From assembly GCA_964236735.1 (NCBI GenBank), contig CAXSFM010000014.1:1-64000 (forward strand): 64,000 nucleotides of DNA, written 5' to 3'. The stretch comes from JAIVJG01 sp964236735. GTDB lineage: Bacteria > Acidobacteriota > Blastocatellia > Pyrinomonadales > Pyrinomonadaceae. The notes under the pieces were generated by a model. That model had not been told where the DNA came from and searched no databases. It worked only from the letters and a program-made list of their open reading frames with translations. Shown one piece after another: positions 1 through 6,899 of this stretch; position 1 is the stretch's first letter, and every line of letters starts with the position of its first letter. A program made the position numbers and the translations under genes.

Positions 1-59
1 TTGGCTGAAGCTTGATGCTTCAACCCACATCCGTCAACATACAAATTCGGGCGTTAGAT
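1..59 (+). other. Right end of an integron attC site (partial)
   Basis: The window opens inside what looks like an attC recombination site. GGGCGTTAGAT ends at 59 and contains a GTTRRRY core (GTTAGAT, 53-59), the same right-hand core seen at 1185 and 1832. The left arm lies outside the window, so only the match to the other three sites supports this call. The following cassette would start after G53. Confidence 0.55.
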
Positions 60-86
60 GCTTTCGTTTGCGTAAAGTTTGATGAA

Positions 87-1145
87 ATGCACAAGTCAAT
101 AATCCTTATTGCCATTTCAATTCTTCTCAGTAGTTGTTTCAGCTATCGAGAAGAAGAAGTGCGCTTCTCGAACGGTGATGTCATCCTCTCCGGCACGTTG
201 TATCTTCCTTCAAAGACAGGTTCGCATCCGGCGATAGTTTTCGTTCACGGCGATGGTCCTGACACTCGTGAAGGCTACCGATTCTTTGCGGAATTGTTTG
301 CTCGGCGCGGCTTCGCGGTCTTGATTTATGATAAGCGCGGCACGGGTGCTTCTAGCGGAAGTTGGAAAGAATCACGTTTCAGCGATTTGGCGGATGATGC
401 TTTGGCTGGAGTTCAGCTTCTCAAAAATCGTAATGACATCAATCCTCAGCAAATCGGCTTATGGGGCGGCAGTCAGGGCGGGTGGATTGCGCCGCTTGCC
501 GCTTCTCGCTCGAAAGATGTCGCCTTCCTTATCATCAAGTCTGGTCCCGGCGTCGGTCCGGCACAACTGGCAACATACAAGAGCGTGACCAGAGTTAGAA
601 ATGCCGGTTATTCTCCCGAAGTAATCGGGCAGGTGACTGCACTGATGAATCTTCAGTTCGACATTCTGCGTTCCGGCAAAGGCTGGGAGAAACTGGAAGG
701 GGAAGTTCAAAAAGTCAGAAACGAATCGTGGTATCGGCACGTCGCCGTAATGCGTCATTCGACTTGGGATTCATCGTGGATGAATTATGGATTAGATATT
801 GACTTCGACCCTGTGCCTATTTTTGAAAAGCTCAAAATCCCTGTTCTGTCTTTATTAGGCGAGTCTGATGTAGAAACTCCGGTAGAGGAAACCGTAGCCA
901 TACTGGAACGAATAAAGAAAGAGAGAAACAAAGATTTCACGGTCAAAGTATTTCCCGGAGCCGACCATCAGATTGAACTGCCGAGACAAGTCAAAAACAG
1001 ACCGCGCTATGCTCCGGGATACCTGGATACAATGATAAATTGGACTTTGGAAAGGGTGTCTGTGAATAAGCAAGATGCATCTGACAATTCAATGGACGTG
1101 AGGGCGAAACAGCGACTTTCTTATCGCGTTGTCCTTTTACCCTGA
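87..1145 (+). CDS. Alpha/beta hydrolase lipoprotein (integron cassette 1)
   Basis: 352 residues from ATG 87. A hydrophobic leader ends in LLSSC, a lipobox with Cys17, so the protein is probably anchored on the outer side of a membrane. It then follows the serine hydrolase fold: HGDGP oxyanion region near residue 54, nucleophile elbow GGSQGG with Ser129, an acidic residue in GESDVE, and His in GADHQI. This arrangement matches alpha/beta hydrolases of the dienelactone hydrolase/prolyl-oligopeptidase-like group; the substrate cannot be told. An upstream in-frame start at 12 would lie inside the preceding attC site and would bury the leader, so 87 is preferred. The last 20 or so codons run into the attC site at 1079. 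It is the only ORF of cassette 1 (54-1185). Its base composition is less GC-rich than the genes after 5 kb. Confidence 0.85.
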   Translation: MHKSIILIAISILLSSCFSYREEEVRFSNGDVILSGTLYLPSKTGSHPAIVFVHGDGPDTREGYRFFAELFARRGFAVLIYDKRGTGASSGSWKESRFSDLADDALAGVQLLKNRNDINPQQIGLWGGSQGGWIAPLAASRSKDVAFLIIKSGPGVGPAQLATYKSVTRVRNAGYSPEVIGQVTALMNLQFDILRSGKGWEKLEGEVQKVRNESWYRHVAVMRHSTWDSSWMNYGLDIDFDPVPIFEKLKIPVLSLLGESDVETPVEETVAILERIKKERNKDFTVKVFPGADHQIELPRQVKNRPRYAPGYLDTMINWTLERVSVNKQDASDNSMDVRAKQRLSYRVVLLP

Positions 1146-1191
1146 CGTTGCGTGTTGGCGGTTTCGCCCCATGTCATCTCAAGCGTTAGAT
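1079..1191 (+). other. attC recombination site, cassette 1
   Basis: The left core is ATCTGAC (1079-1085), one base off RYYYAAC, and the right core is GTTAGAT (1185-1191). The arms are imperfect inverted repeats: the stretch after the left core ends in GGGCGAAAC, and the right arm begins GTTTCGCCCC. The interior is unconserved, as is usual for attC sites, whose single-strand fold is recognised rather than their sequence. Length 113 bp is in the normal range. Confidence 0.75.
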
Positions 1192-1211
1192 GCCTTGCGT
1201 TGGATGAAACT

Positions 1212-1699
1212 ATGAAGTTACTAAGCACAATCACAATTCTGCTACTTCTTCTCTTGGTAGCTCACGGTCAAGTTGTGGATACCCTAAAAGTTTTCGATCC
1301 TGTTCCGGCTAACCAACGTGCTCATCTTGCCGAGCGCCTAAACCTTCTGATCGAATATCAGCGTACAAGCAATATGACAAATTGTTCGAGTTGTTTCCCA
1401 AAGTTCATACCCAGCATCCTGAGCTAACGAAAGAAAAGTTTTTGGCTGACATCAGAAGAAATGGTAAATCCCACATCGTTAATTTTATTCCCGAATACAC
1501 AACCGAGAGTCAGACGATTGATGGTGAATATGCAATCTACGGTTGTGCTAACGTGCGTGAGGGTTGGAACACAAAGAAATGGCAAACGGCTACTTATGCT
1601 TCGCTAGAACATGGGGAGTGGTATTTCTCAGACCTGCTCTTTGTGTTTTCAGAAATGCATTCAAGAAACCCAGCACCTTGTACATCTAAGAAGAAATGA
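1212..1699 (+). pseudogene. Secreted protein of cassette 2, frameshifted
   Basis: ATG 1212 opens a clear signal peptide (MKLLSTITILLLLL). The frame is lost near 1366-1370 and continues one frame away to TAA/TGA at about 1699. Inserting one A in the AA of CGTACAAGC (making CGT ACA AAG CAA TAT GAC) restores a continuous reading RTKQYDKLFELFPK into the second part, so the original was probably one protein of about 160 residues. I recognise no family; the second part contains YAIYGCANVREGW and a WYFSDLLF segment. Either the cassette gene is dead or this is a homopolymer sequencing error, since the neighbouring cassette has the same kind of break. Confidence 0.65.
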
Positions 1700-1733
1700 A
1701 TATGAATGAAATTCTTTTTCTCTGAGTGGCGGC

Positions 1734-1838
1734 ATCTAACAACGCCATGCAGCCGACCGCGAATAGCGTCACTCTCATCCGCAAGACTTGAAGGGTTTGA
1801 TGCTTCGTGCGCGCGGCGGGTGATGCCGGGCGTTAGAC
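1734..1838 (+). other. attC recombination site, cassette 2
   Basis: ATCTAAC (1734-1740) fits RYYYAAC and GTTAGAC (1832-1838) fits GTTRRRY. The arms pair: the left continues AACGCCATGCAGCCGACCGCG, written here only as its ends AACGCC and CGACCGCG, and the right arm reads CGCGCGGCGGG to GCCGGGCGTTAGAC. 105 bp. The cassette it closes would be 1186-1832. Confidence 0.85.
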
Positions 1839-1860
1839 ATCTCCTTATGGTGAGAGAAAT

Positions 1861-2903
1861 ATGAGAAGCAAAAAGAACGTTGTATTCTGTATATTGGCGC
1901 TAACAGTTAGCCTAATGGGCAAGAGCGTGTTTCGACTAGTGCTAATCAGAGTGAACCGCCCCTTACTCCCTTAACAGAAGGCGAGCGTGTTCTTGATCTA
2001 CGCAATCTCCTAGCTAATCAGCCAGATTTTACGGCTGACTTGAGTTTTTTCTACGGGGAAGGCTTCGGCGGTTTCGGCGCTTCTGAGCATATTGGGCGAA
2101 AAGGAAACAAATATCGTGTGGATAATGGCTTTCTTATCGTGATTGGTGAGCCGGGGAAAGCAGCGACTCGACTCTATCCTAAAGCTAAGGTTTATGATGA
2201 CCTTGAGACCGGAATAGACGATGATTCTCCCGGTGCTGGAAGACCCTTTAACCCCAAGATGCTTGCCAGTGAAAGTGATATTGCTTTTACAGCTTTGGGA
2301 ACCTTAATTATTGACGGTCATAAGTGCATTAAAATTCAAGCTACTCGAAAAAACAGTCCTGAAAAAATATTCCTCTATCCCGCTGAAGACCTGAAATACC
2401 TGATCATTGTTGCTCAGGTTCTCAATCCACCCAGAGGCTCTGTGCAAAAGCTCAGTAATATTTCGTTGGATGTACCTGATAGCCTATTTGAGATACCTTC
2501 AGATTATCGAGGAATCGAGCACAGACGTTGGACAAAGGTAGAAAATGCCAACATTCGTTATGGCGGGAAACCTTCTAAGGACTATGGTGTGTTCCGCTCC
2601 CCGACAGATGAGCTCTTTATTTGGGTGAACGATGCTCGATATTCCTGGCATTATCTTGTGCGATTAAAAGAGGCTACGGCAGAGACGGCATTTCAAGGGA
2701 TGCTTGTCACAAGAGATGGCAAGTATGTTTGGCAAACGAATGAAAAGGAGGCTTTCAGTGGCCCTGATAATCAGTCGCCGAAAGACCGACTTGATACTTG
2801 CAAAGGGCGTGGGTGTCCTAAAGTGATTGTCACGTCGAATTCGGTCAAATTCCCATCCAATGATTATGATAAGGATAAGTCATTGATAGAAGTTACATGG
2901 TAG
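1861..2903 (+). pseudogene. Secreted protein of cassette 3, frameshifted after the signal peptide
   Basis: ATG 1861 starts a signal peptide (MRSKKNVVFCILALTVSL). After ATGGGC at 1915-1920 this frame runs to a stop, but reading from CAA 1920 in another frame gives QERVSTSANQSEPPLTPL and then an unbroken ORF to 2903. Adding one G to the GGG at 1917-1919 joins the two, giving a secreted protein of about 348 residues. The mature part has LYPKAKVYDDLETG, an IIDGHKCIKIQ strand and an EDLKYLI segment, which recalls LolA/DUF4412-like outer-membrane sorting proteins; this resemblance is weak. A TTG at 2040 is a poor alternative start because it cuts the conserved reading. Truncation by mutation and sequencing error cannot be separated here. 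Confidence 0.65.
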
Positions 2904-2945
2904 CCAAGAGGATAAAATCTTTATCGAAAGTTGCCGCAGGGCGAT

Positions 2946-3032
2946 GTCTAACAACGGCATGCAGCGGAGCGCGATACAGCGGCTCTCTTAAGCTCAATCA
3001 CTCTTCGCGCCCGCTGAGGCCGGGCGTTGGGC
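2946..3032 (+). other. attC recombination site, cassette 3
   Basis: GTCTAAC (2946-2952) and GTTGGGC (3026-3032) are textbook RYYYAAC and GTTRRRY cores. The arms AACGGCATGCAGCGGAGCGCG (first part) and CGCGCCCGCTGAGGCCGGGCG pair with small bulges. At 87 bp it is the shortest and best preserved of the three. The cassette it closes would be 1833-3026. Nothing resembling another attC follows before the IS200-like element. Confidence 0.85.
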
Positions 3033-3122
3033 TGCTATTGGCTTCGATTCCCTTTAGTTTATAAGGTTAGTGATGAATATCCACAATCTAGCTATACGCT
3101 TTTCATCACTTCGGGTGTAATT

Positions 3123-3619
3123 CCCCGCAGCTTGCTGCGCTAAGATGTGTGAGTGAGCCGGTTCATCCACAAAAGTCATAACGTCTCGGTCTTGATGTAT
3201 CACATCGTGTGTCCGGCGAAGTACCGCCGAGCCGTTTTTACGCCGCCTGTTGATAAGAAGCTGAAAGAAGTTTGTCTGGAAATCAGCAAGCGGTATGAGA
3301 TTACGTTTTTGGAGATCGGGACGGACAAAGACCACATGCATTTTCTGGTGCAGTCGGTACCGATGTACAGCTCGAAGAAGATAGTGCAACTGATAAAGAG
3401 CATCACGGCGCGGGAGATCTTCGCGGCGTGCCCGGAGGTCAAGAAGCAATTGTGGGGCGGGGAGTTTTGGACGGACGGGTACTTCATCAGCACGGTGGGC
3501 AAGCACGGGAACGAAGATGTGATTAAAAAGTACATCCAGAATCAAGGGGAAGAGGCTGAGTACGAGCAACTTTAGGAGGAATATCTCACCCTCTTCTGAT
3601 ACCCCGCAGCTTGCTGCGG
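3123..3619 (+). mobile_element. IS200-like insertion sequence
   Basis: The transposase gene at 3153 is bracketed by two copies of the same hairpin: CCCCGCAGCTTGCTGCG at 3123-3139 and at 3602-3618. Sub-terminal hairpins of this kind are the left and right ends recognised by Y1 transposases of the IS200/IS605 family. No target duplication is expected for this family and none is visible, so the exact termini may lie some 10-20 bases outside the hairpins. It sits just after the last attC site and 12 bases from the stop of the DUF433 gene. Confidence 0.75.
3153..3575 (+). CDS. tnpA: IS200/IS605-family Y1 transposase TnpA
   Basis: 140 residues from GTG 3153, the usual size for TnpA of IS200. The N-terminal SHNVSVLMYHIVCPAKYRR matches the family's typical SHSVY..HLVFVTKYRR start. 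The HUH metal site is HMH at 61-63 and the catalytic tyrosine is Tyr127 in KKYIQNQG. All key residues are present, so the enzyme may be active. It moves single-stranded DNA between hairpin ends without a DDE chemistry. No TnpB accessory gene is present. There is no good ribosome binding site upstream, in line with the poor translation known for IS200 transposases. Confidence 0.9.
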   Translation: MSRFIHKSHNVSVLMYHIVCPAKYRRAVFTPPVDKKLKEVCLEISKRYEITFLEIGTDKDHMHFLVQSVPMYSSKKIVQLIKSITAREIFAACPEVKKQLWGGEFWTDGYFISTVGKHGNEDVIKKYIQNQGEEAEYEQL

Positions 3620-3630
3620 CGAGTTTCATT

Positions 3631-3861
3631 TCACGCGGCCACAGGAGGGGTCATCAACCGACGCTCACGGTCGGCGGCATAAGCAATACAGGCTTTCAAA
3701 TCTTCTCGCGTCAAATCAGGAAAATCATCGAGTATTTCCTCTTCGGTCATCTCGGAAGCCAGATACTCAAGGACTTCATAAACCATAATCCGCAAGCCGC
3801 GCACACAAGGTTTTCCGCCGCGTTTGTTCGGTTCAACTGTGATGTAATCCCGGTAATTCAT
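3631..3861 (-). CDS. DUF433 domain protein, antitoxin-like
   Basis: 76 residues from the ATG at 3861; a start 10 codons upstream adds a hydrophobic stretch foreign to the family. MNYRDYITVEPNKRGGKPCVRG followed by YEVLEYLASEMTEEEILDDFPDL and a second helical LTREDLKACIAYAADRE region is the DUF433 pattern, a VapB-like DNA-binding fold. DUF433 genes usually precede a PIN-like DUF5615 toxin on the same strand. Here the downstream neighbour is the IS200-like element, and no toxin gene is seen, so this is an orphan in the window. C-terminal codons are intact. Confidence 0.85.
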   Translation of the reverse strand: MNYRDYITVEPNKRGGKPCVRGLRIMVYEVLEYLASEMTEEEILDDFPDLTREDLKACIAYAADRERRLMTPPVAA

Positions 3862-4004
3862 AGTTGAAATTATCAGCCACAACAAATTCAAAAGAAGCCG
3901 TCACCGTTTAGCGCTCGAAATTAACCGGGCGTGGACACAACCTCGAAATCTTCCAAGTCTCGTGCATTAAAGCAACGCTGTTTGCGCTCTCACTGAATGA
4001 GTTG

Positions 4005-4517
4005 TTATGCGCGCCGTATCGTCAGCGCGACAACCTGACGTACCCACCGCGCCTGACGCTTCTCATTCGGGACAATTATGCGCCACTGTCCCTCTGCCTC
4101 TGAGAAAGCTTTGCCATCACGACGATCTGCCAGAATGATAACCTGGTCAGTGAAGGCTGAATCAAGCTCAGGCAAAGCGAACACCGCCCGGTATCCGTCC
4201 GCCGCATCCACTAAGAGAAACAAAGCGAGACTCTTCCCATGCAACTTTTCTCCGAACTCCACGCCAGCCAAGCGCAAGACTTCGGCAAGAGCGACTCCTT
4301 CATAGGCGGCTGTCTTTCCATCGTGGTCTTTTGCATTGACCGTTTGACGAGGCAGTTTAGCCAGATCAGCGGCACTCAACTTGAGAGGATGCGGCACTTC
4401 ACCGCCGACACTCAGGACTTGAGCAGCGGAGACTGCGGTTTGTTTGGTTTGCCCGAGGGACACAGGCGAGCCGAGCGAGACTAGCAGAAAAATGATTGTT
4501 AGAGTTCGATTCAACAT
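4005..4517 (-). CDS. Secreted molybdopterin-dependent oxidoreductase-like domain protein
   Basis: 170 residues with an N-terminal signal peptide (MLNRTLTIIFLLVSLGSPVSLG). The rest has the short form of the sulfite oxidase/YedY fold: a VGGEVPHPLKLSAADLAKLPRQTV strand (first part), EGVALAEVLRLAGV, and a C-terminal IIVPNEKRQARWVRQV that matches the closing element of small proteins annotated as molybdopterin-dependent. The conserved cysteine that binds molybdenum in full-length enzymes is not present, so a true Mo-cofactor role is doubtful and ligand binding is an open question. Transcribed alone; the IS-side neighbour DUF433 is 140 bases downstream on the same strand. Confidence 0.7.
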   Translation of the reverse strand: MLNRTLTIIFLLVSLGSPVSLGQTKQTAVSAAQVLSVGGEVPHPLKLSAADLAKLPRQTVNAKDHDGKTAAYEGVALAEVLRLAGVEFGEKLHGKSLALFLLVDAADGYRAVFALPELDSAFTDQVIILADRRDGKAFSEAEGQWRIIVPNEKRQARWVRQVVALTIRRA

Positions 4518-4648
4518 GACCTCAGATTATCACAGAACAAAAGCGCATAACGCATCTTGTATTGCATCATTCGCGCCAATTTTTCCGAAGAGCAGGGACA
4601 GCCGGATTTACCGATAGAAATCTATGCAGAGAGTTGGAAATGTCCACT

Positions 4649-4900
4649 GCCGTGTCCCGGATAGTGAAAACTCCGCCCCGGAGAGCCGTCATTCTATCTG
4701 CGGGAAGGAAAATTCCCTCCACGAGAGCCATCAACCTATCCCGGAGACCCAATCTTCCCTCTGCGGGAGTCATCTTTCCCTCTCTGAGAGCCATCGTTCC
4801 GTCCCAAAGACTCGACATTCCCTCCCGGAGATAGGCCGTCGGGTCTCTGAGAGGGAAAATTCCGTCGCGGAGAGTCAAAGTTGAGTGTTTGAGACGGAAA
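4649..4900. repeat. 21-bp degenerate tandem repeat, 12 units
   Basis: Units begin at 4649, 4670, 4691 and so on every 21 bases to 4880. Typical units are ATTCCGTCGCGGAGAGTCAAA-like and TTTCCCTCTCTGAGAGCCATC-like (20 bases shown at most). Because the period is a multiple of three, several frames stay open. On the minus strand one frame reads a heptapeptide repeat of the type MALREGx (for example 4567-4878 from TTG 4878), with Leu-Arg-Asp/Glu-Gly kept while codons vary. No ATG with a ribosome binding site precedes it, so whether it is translated is unknown. It abuts the MITE-like element at 4911. Confidence 0.8.
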
Positions 4901-4910
4901 ATTGGAGCTA

Positions 4911-5082
4911 CTGCGGATTGTCAGTGAATGCGAGCGGAGATTAACCACAGAGGACACAGAGGTTCACAGAGGAAGCAGAGAGGAAGAACTAAATCCGTCC
5001 TTGCTCTGTCTTTCCTCTGTGTTCCTCTGCGTCCTCTGTGGTGAAAACTCTTTCACTCAACTCTCACTCAACAGCAAACAGC
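4911..5082 (+). repeat. MITE-like element, CCACAGAGG family, copy 1
   Basis: Outer part CTGCGGATTGTCAGTGAATG at the left and CACTCAACAGCAAACAGC at the right form long imperfect terminal inverted repeats. The core has 9-bp CACAGAGGA-type units on the left (4945 on) and CCTCTGTGG-type units on the right (to 5041). Flanks and core match the copies at 9475, 44341 and, inverted, 60161. Confidence 0.8.
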
Positions 5083-5090
5083 ACAGAGTT

Positions 5091-5204
5091 TCACAGCAGC
5101 CCCAGCTTGTGCGCGGCGAAGACGAGGATGAAGGCGAGCGCGAGGAAGGTCGCGAGCCAGGGGTGTTTGCCCATCGGACATTTGCCAGCTTCTTCGTTCA
5201 CCAT
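5091..5204 (-). CDS. Possible 37-residue single-span membrane protein
   Basis: A short ORF opposite to the aminotransferase reads MVNEEAGKCPMGKHPWLATF and then a hydrophobic stretch ending in FAAHKLGLL and TGA at 5091. It has a cytoplasmic-looking N-terminus with one Cys, then one transmembrane helix of about 17 residues. The sequence is amino-acid-like rather than random and has a possible AAGGA just upstream of the ATG, although the spacing is short. It lies between the MITE-like element and the aminotransferase start. I do not recognise a family. Confidence 0.45.
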   Translation of the reverse strand: MVNEEAGKCPMGKHPWLATFLALAFILVFAAHKLGLL

Positions 5205-5297
5205 AGTCCTTCAGTTTGCCAGAAACGCGCGCGGCGTGCGAGCATCTCGGCGTCCGAGACGAAAGTCCTTATTTCATCCACGCGAGATTTAATCTAC

Positions 5298-6494
5298 ATG
5301 ACTTCAATTGACACTTCAAAGCACACGCGCGTCTCACAGAAAGCCAGCCGCTTCACAGAGTCCGTCATCCGCGAAATGACGCGCGAGGCTTTGAAGCACG
5401 GAGCCGTCAATCTCTCGCAGGGCTTTCCCGATTTTAGCGCGCCGGAAGAGTTGAAGCAGGCGGCGATGCGTGCGATTGCGGACGACGTGAACCAGTACGC
5501 GATTACGTGGGGCGCGAAGGATTTTCGCGACGCGATTGCCGCGAAGACGAAATGGTCGCTCGGCTTAGACGTTGACCCGGAGACGGAGTTGACCGTCACC
5601 TGCGGCTCGACCGAAGGTATGATCGCTGCGATGATGGCGACGGTTGATTCCGGTGATGAAGTCGTCATCTTCGAGCCGTTTTATGAAAACTACGCGCCCG
5701 ATGCGATTCTCTCCGACGCGCGCCCGCGCTACGTCCCCTTGCGCGCGCCCGACTGGACTTTCGACCCGGAAGAGTTGCGCGCCGCCTTCAACGAACGCAC
5801 GAAGGCCATCATCATCTGCAACCCGAACAACCCGACCGGCAAAGTCTTCACGCGCGACGAACTCGAATTTATCGCCGCACTCTGTCAGGAATACGACGCG
5901 CTCTGCTTCACGGATGAAATTTACGAACACATCATCTACCCGCGCGAAGACAAAGAAGTCGCGCACATCTCGATTGCCACCTTGCCGGGAATGCGCGAGC
6001 GCACGGTCATCGTCAACTCGATGTCGAAGACTTATTCCGTGACGGGCTGGCGCGTCGGCTACTGCATCGCGCCGCCGCACATCACTAATGCGATTCGCAA
6101 AGTCCACGACTTTCTCACCGTCGGAGCCGCCGCGCCATTGCAACGCGCCGGAGTTTACGCGCTCAACCTGCCTCGCGAATATTACGACTATCTGCAAAGC
6201 GAGTACCGGCGACGGCGCGACATGCTGTTGCCCGTGCTCGAAGCGGCGGGCTTTCAGGTCTTTCGTCCCGACGGCGCGTACTACATGATGACCGACATCA
6301 GCCGCTTCGGTTTCACGAACGACGTTGAGTTTACGCGCCATCTCGTCCGCGAGATCGGCGTCGCGTGCGTGCCCGGCTCAAGTTTTTACAGCCGCCCCGA
6401 ATTCGGCGCGCAACAAGTCCGCTTCTGCTTCTGCAAAAAAGACGAGACGCTCGCGGCGGCGGCAGAGCGACTGCACAAATTACAAAAGCGGTGA
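5298..6494 (+). CDS. PLP-dependent aminotransferase, class I/II
   Basis: 398 residues from ATG 5298. The frame is open further upstream, but that part runs through the MITE-like repeat and an antisense small ORF, so it is not coding. Fold-type I features are complete: QGFPDF near 41, GSTEG at 103-107, NPNNPTGK 175-182, Asp206 in TDEIYE, and the Schiff-base Lys244 in SMSKTYSVTGWR. The pattern is closest to the methionine/kynurenine aminotransferase (YbdL/KAT) branch, in which QGFPDF and TVTCGSTEG are typical; the exact amino donor is not certain. The stop codon TGA lies in a GTGATAA-type repeat arm. Confidence 0.9.
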   Translation: MTSIDTSKHTRVSQKASRFTESVIREMTREALKHGAVNLSQGFPDFSAPEELKQAAMRAIADDVNQYAITWGAKDFRDAIAAKTKWSLGLDVDPETELTVTCGSTEGMIAAMMATVDSGDEVVIFEPFYENYAPDAILSDARPRYVPLRAPDWTFDPEELRAAFNERTKAIIICNPNNPTGKVFTRDELEFIAALCQEYDALCFTDEIYEHIIYPREDKEVAHISIATLPGMRERTVIVNSMSKTYSVTGWRVGYCIAPPHITNAIRKVHDFLTVGAAAPLQRAGVYALNLPREYYDYLQSEYRRRRDMLLPVLEAAGFQVFRPDGAYYMMTDISRFGFTNDVEFTRHLVREIGVACVPGSSFYSRPEFGAQQVRFCFCKKDETLAAAAERLHKLQKR

Positions 6495-6515
6495 TAAGTG
6501 ATAAGTGATGAGTTA
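6490..6515. repeat. GTGATAA heptamer repeat, single arm
   Basis: Four heptamers GTGATAA/GTGATAA/GTGATGA follow the aminotransferase and contain its stop codon (TGA 6492-6494). No reverse-complement arm follows; the sequence leaves the repeat with GAGTTAAGA, exactly as the other single-arm copy at 59675 does. Confidence 0.7.
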
Positions 6516-6552
6516 AGAGCGATGCGTGAGAGCGGCGTGCGACTGTTTCGGT

Positions 6553-6623
6553 CAGTACTGCGAGCGGTAGCGAGCAGGTCTGCATACCATAGCTCGACCC
6601 GCTCGCTACCGCTCGCGGTACTG
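6553..6623. repeat. Long hairpin, GCGAGCGGTAGCGAGC family
   Basis: CAGTACTGCGAGCGGTAGCG at the left and CGCTACCGCTCGCGGTACTG at the right are near-perfect inverted repeats of about 24 bp with a loop of about 24 bases. There is no T-run, so a simple terminator is unlikely. It lies between the aminotransferase and the small membrane protein gene. Confidence 0.75.
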
Positions 6624-6639
6624 ATATTAACCTGAGGAC

Positions 6640-6831
6640 GTGCGTGACGTGTGGGATAAAAAGCGTCAAATCATCTGGCTGGCAACGGGCGTCCTCTTCG
6701 GCACGTTCTTCATCTATCCGCTCGCCTATGACGACGCGCAACGCTACGACTGGTCATACTTCGCCCAACTCGAAGCTCTCCTGCTCCTCATCATCACAGC
6801 GATGTTCTACATTTATTTGAGAAAGAAGTGA
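6640..6831 (+). CDS. Small two-helix membrane protein
   Basis: 63 residues from GTG 6640; GTG 6649 is an equally good start, since a TGAGGA motif sits at 6633-6638. Two hydrophobic helices (IIWLATGVLFGTFFIYPLAY and LLLLIITAMFYIYL) are joined by a polar turn rich in Asp, Tyr and Trp. The tail RKK is basic, suggesting a cytoplasmic C-terminus. No family recognised. Its stop codon TGA (6829) is the first TGA of a GTGATAA repeat hairpin. Confidence 0.6.
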   Translation: MRDVWDKKRQIIWLATGVLFGTFFIYPLAYDDAQRYDWSYFAQLEALLLLIITAMFYIYLRKK

Positions 6832-6899
6832 TAAGTGATGAGTGATAAGTGATAAGAAAAAGCAGAAAGTTCTTTCCTTATCACTCATCACTTATCACT
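6827..6899. repeat. GTGATAA heptamer hairpin between convergent genes
   Basis: The left arm holds four GTGATAA/GTGATGA units and the right arm their reverse complement, with a loop of about 20 bases. The left arm supplies the stop of the 6640 gene and the right arm the stop of the VWA gene (TGA, 6897-6895). It can work as a bidirectional stem-loop at the meeting point of two transcripts, though without U-tracts. Confidence 0.8.

Noticed and set aside
2040..2903. Cassette 3 gene starting at TTG 2040
   Set aside because: The frame is protein-like upstream to 1920 and joins a signal peptide at 1861 after one base change, so 2040 is an internal point.
3900..4010. A possible further attC site near TTATGCGC and GCGCATAA around the molybdopterin-fold gene
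   Set aside because: The cores do not fit GTTRRRY or RYYYAAC and the arms do not pair, so the array is ended at 3034.
4941..5045. CRISPR array from short CACAGAGG units
   Set aside because: Units are 9 bp, arms are inverted rather than direct spaced repeats, and there are no spacers or cas genes.
4902..5297. A reading frame that extends the aminotransferase N-terminus by about 130 residues
   Set aside because: It runs through the MITE-like element and is not aminotransferase sequence; the family begins at MTSIDTSKHTR at 5298.
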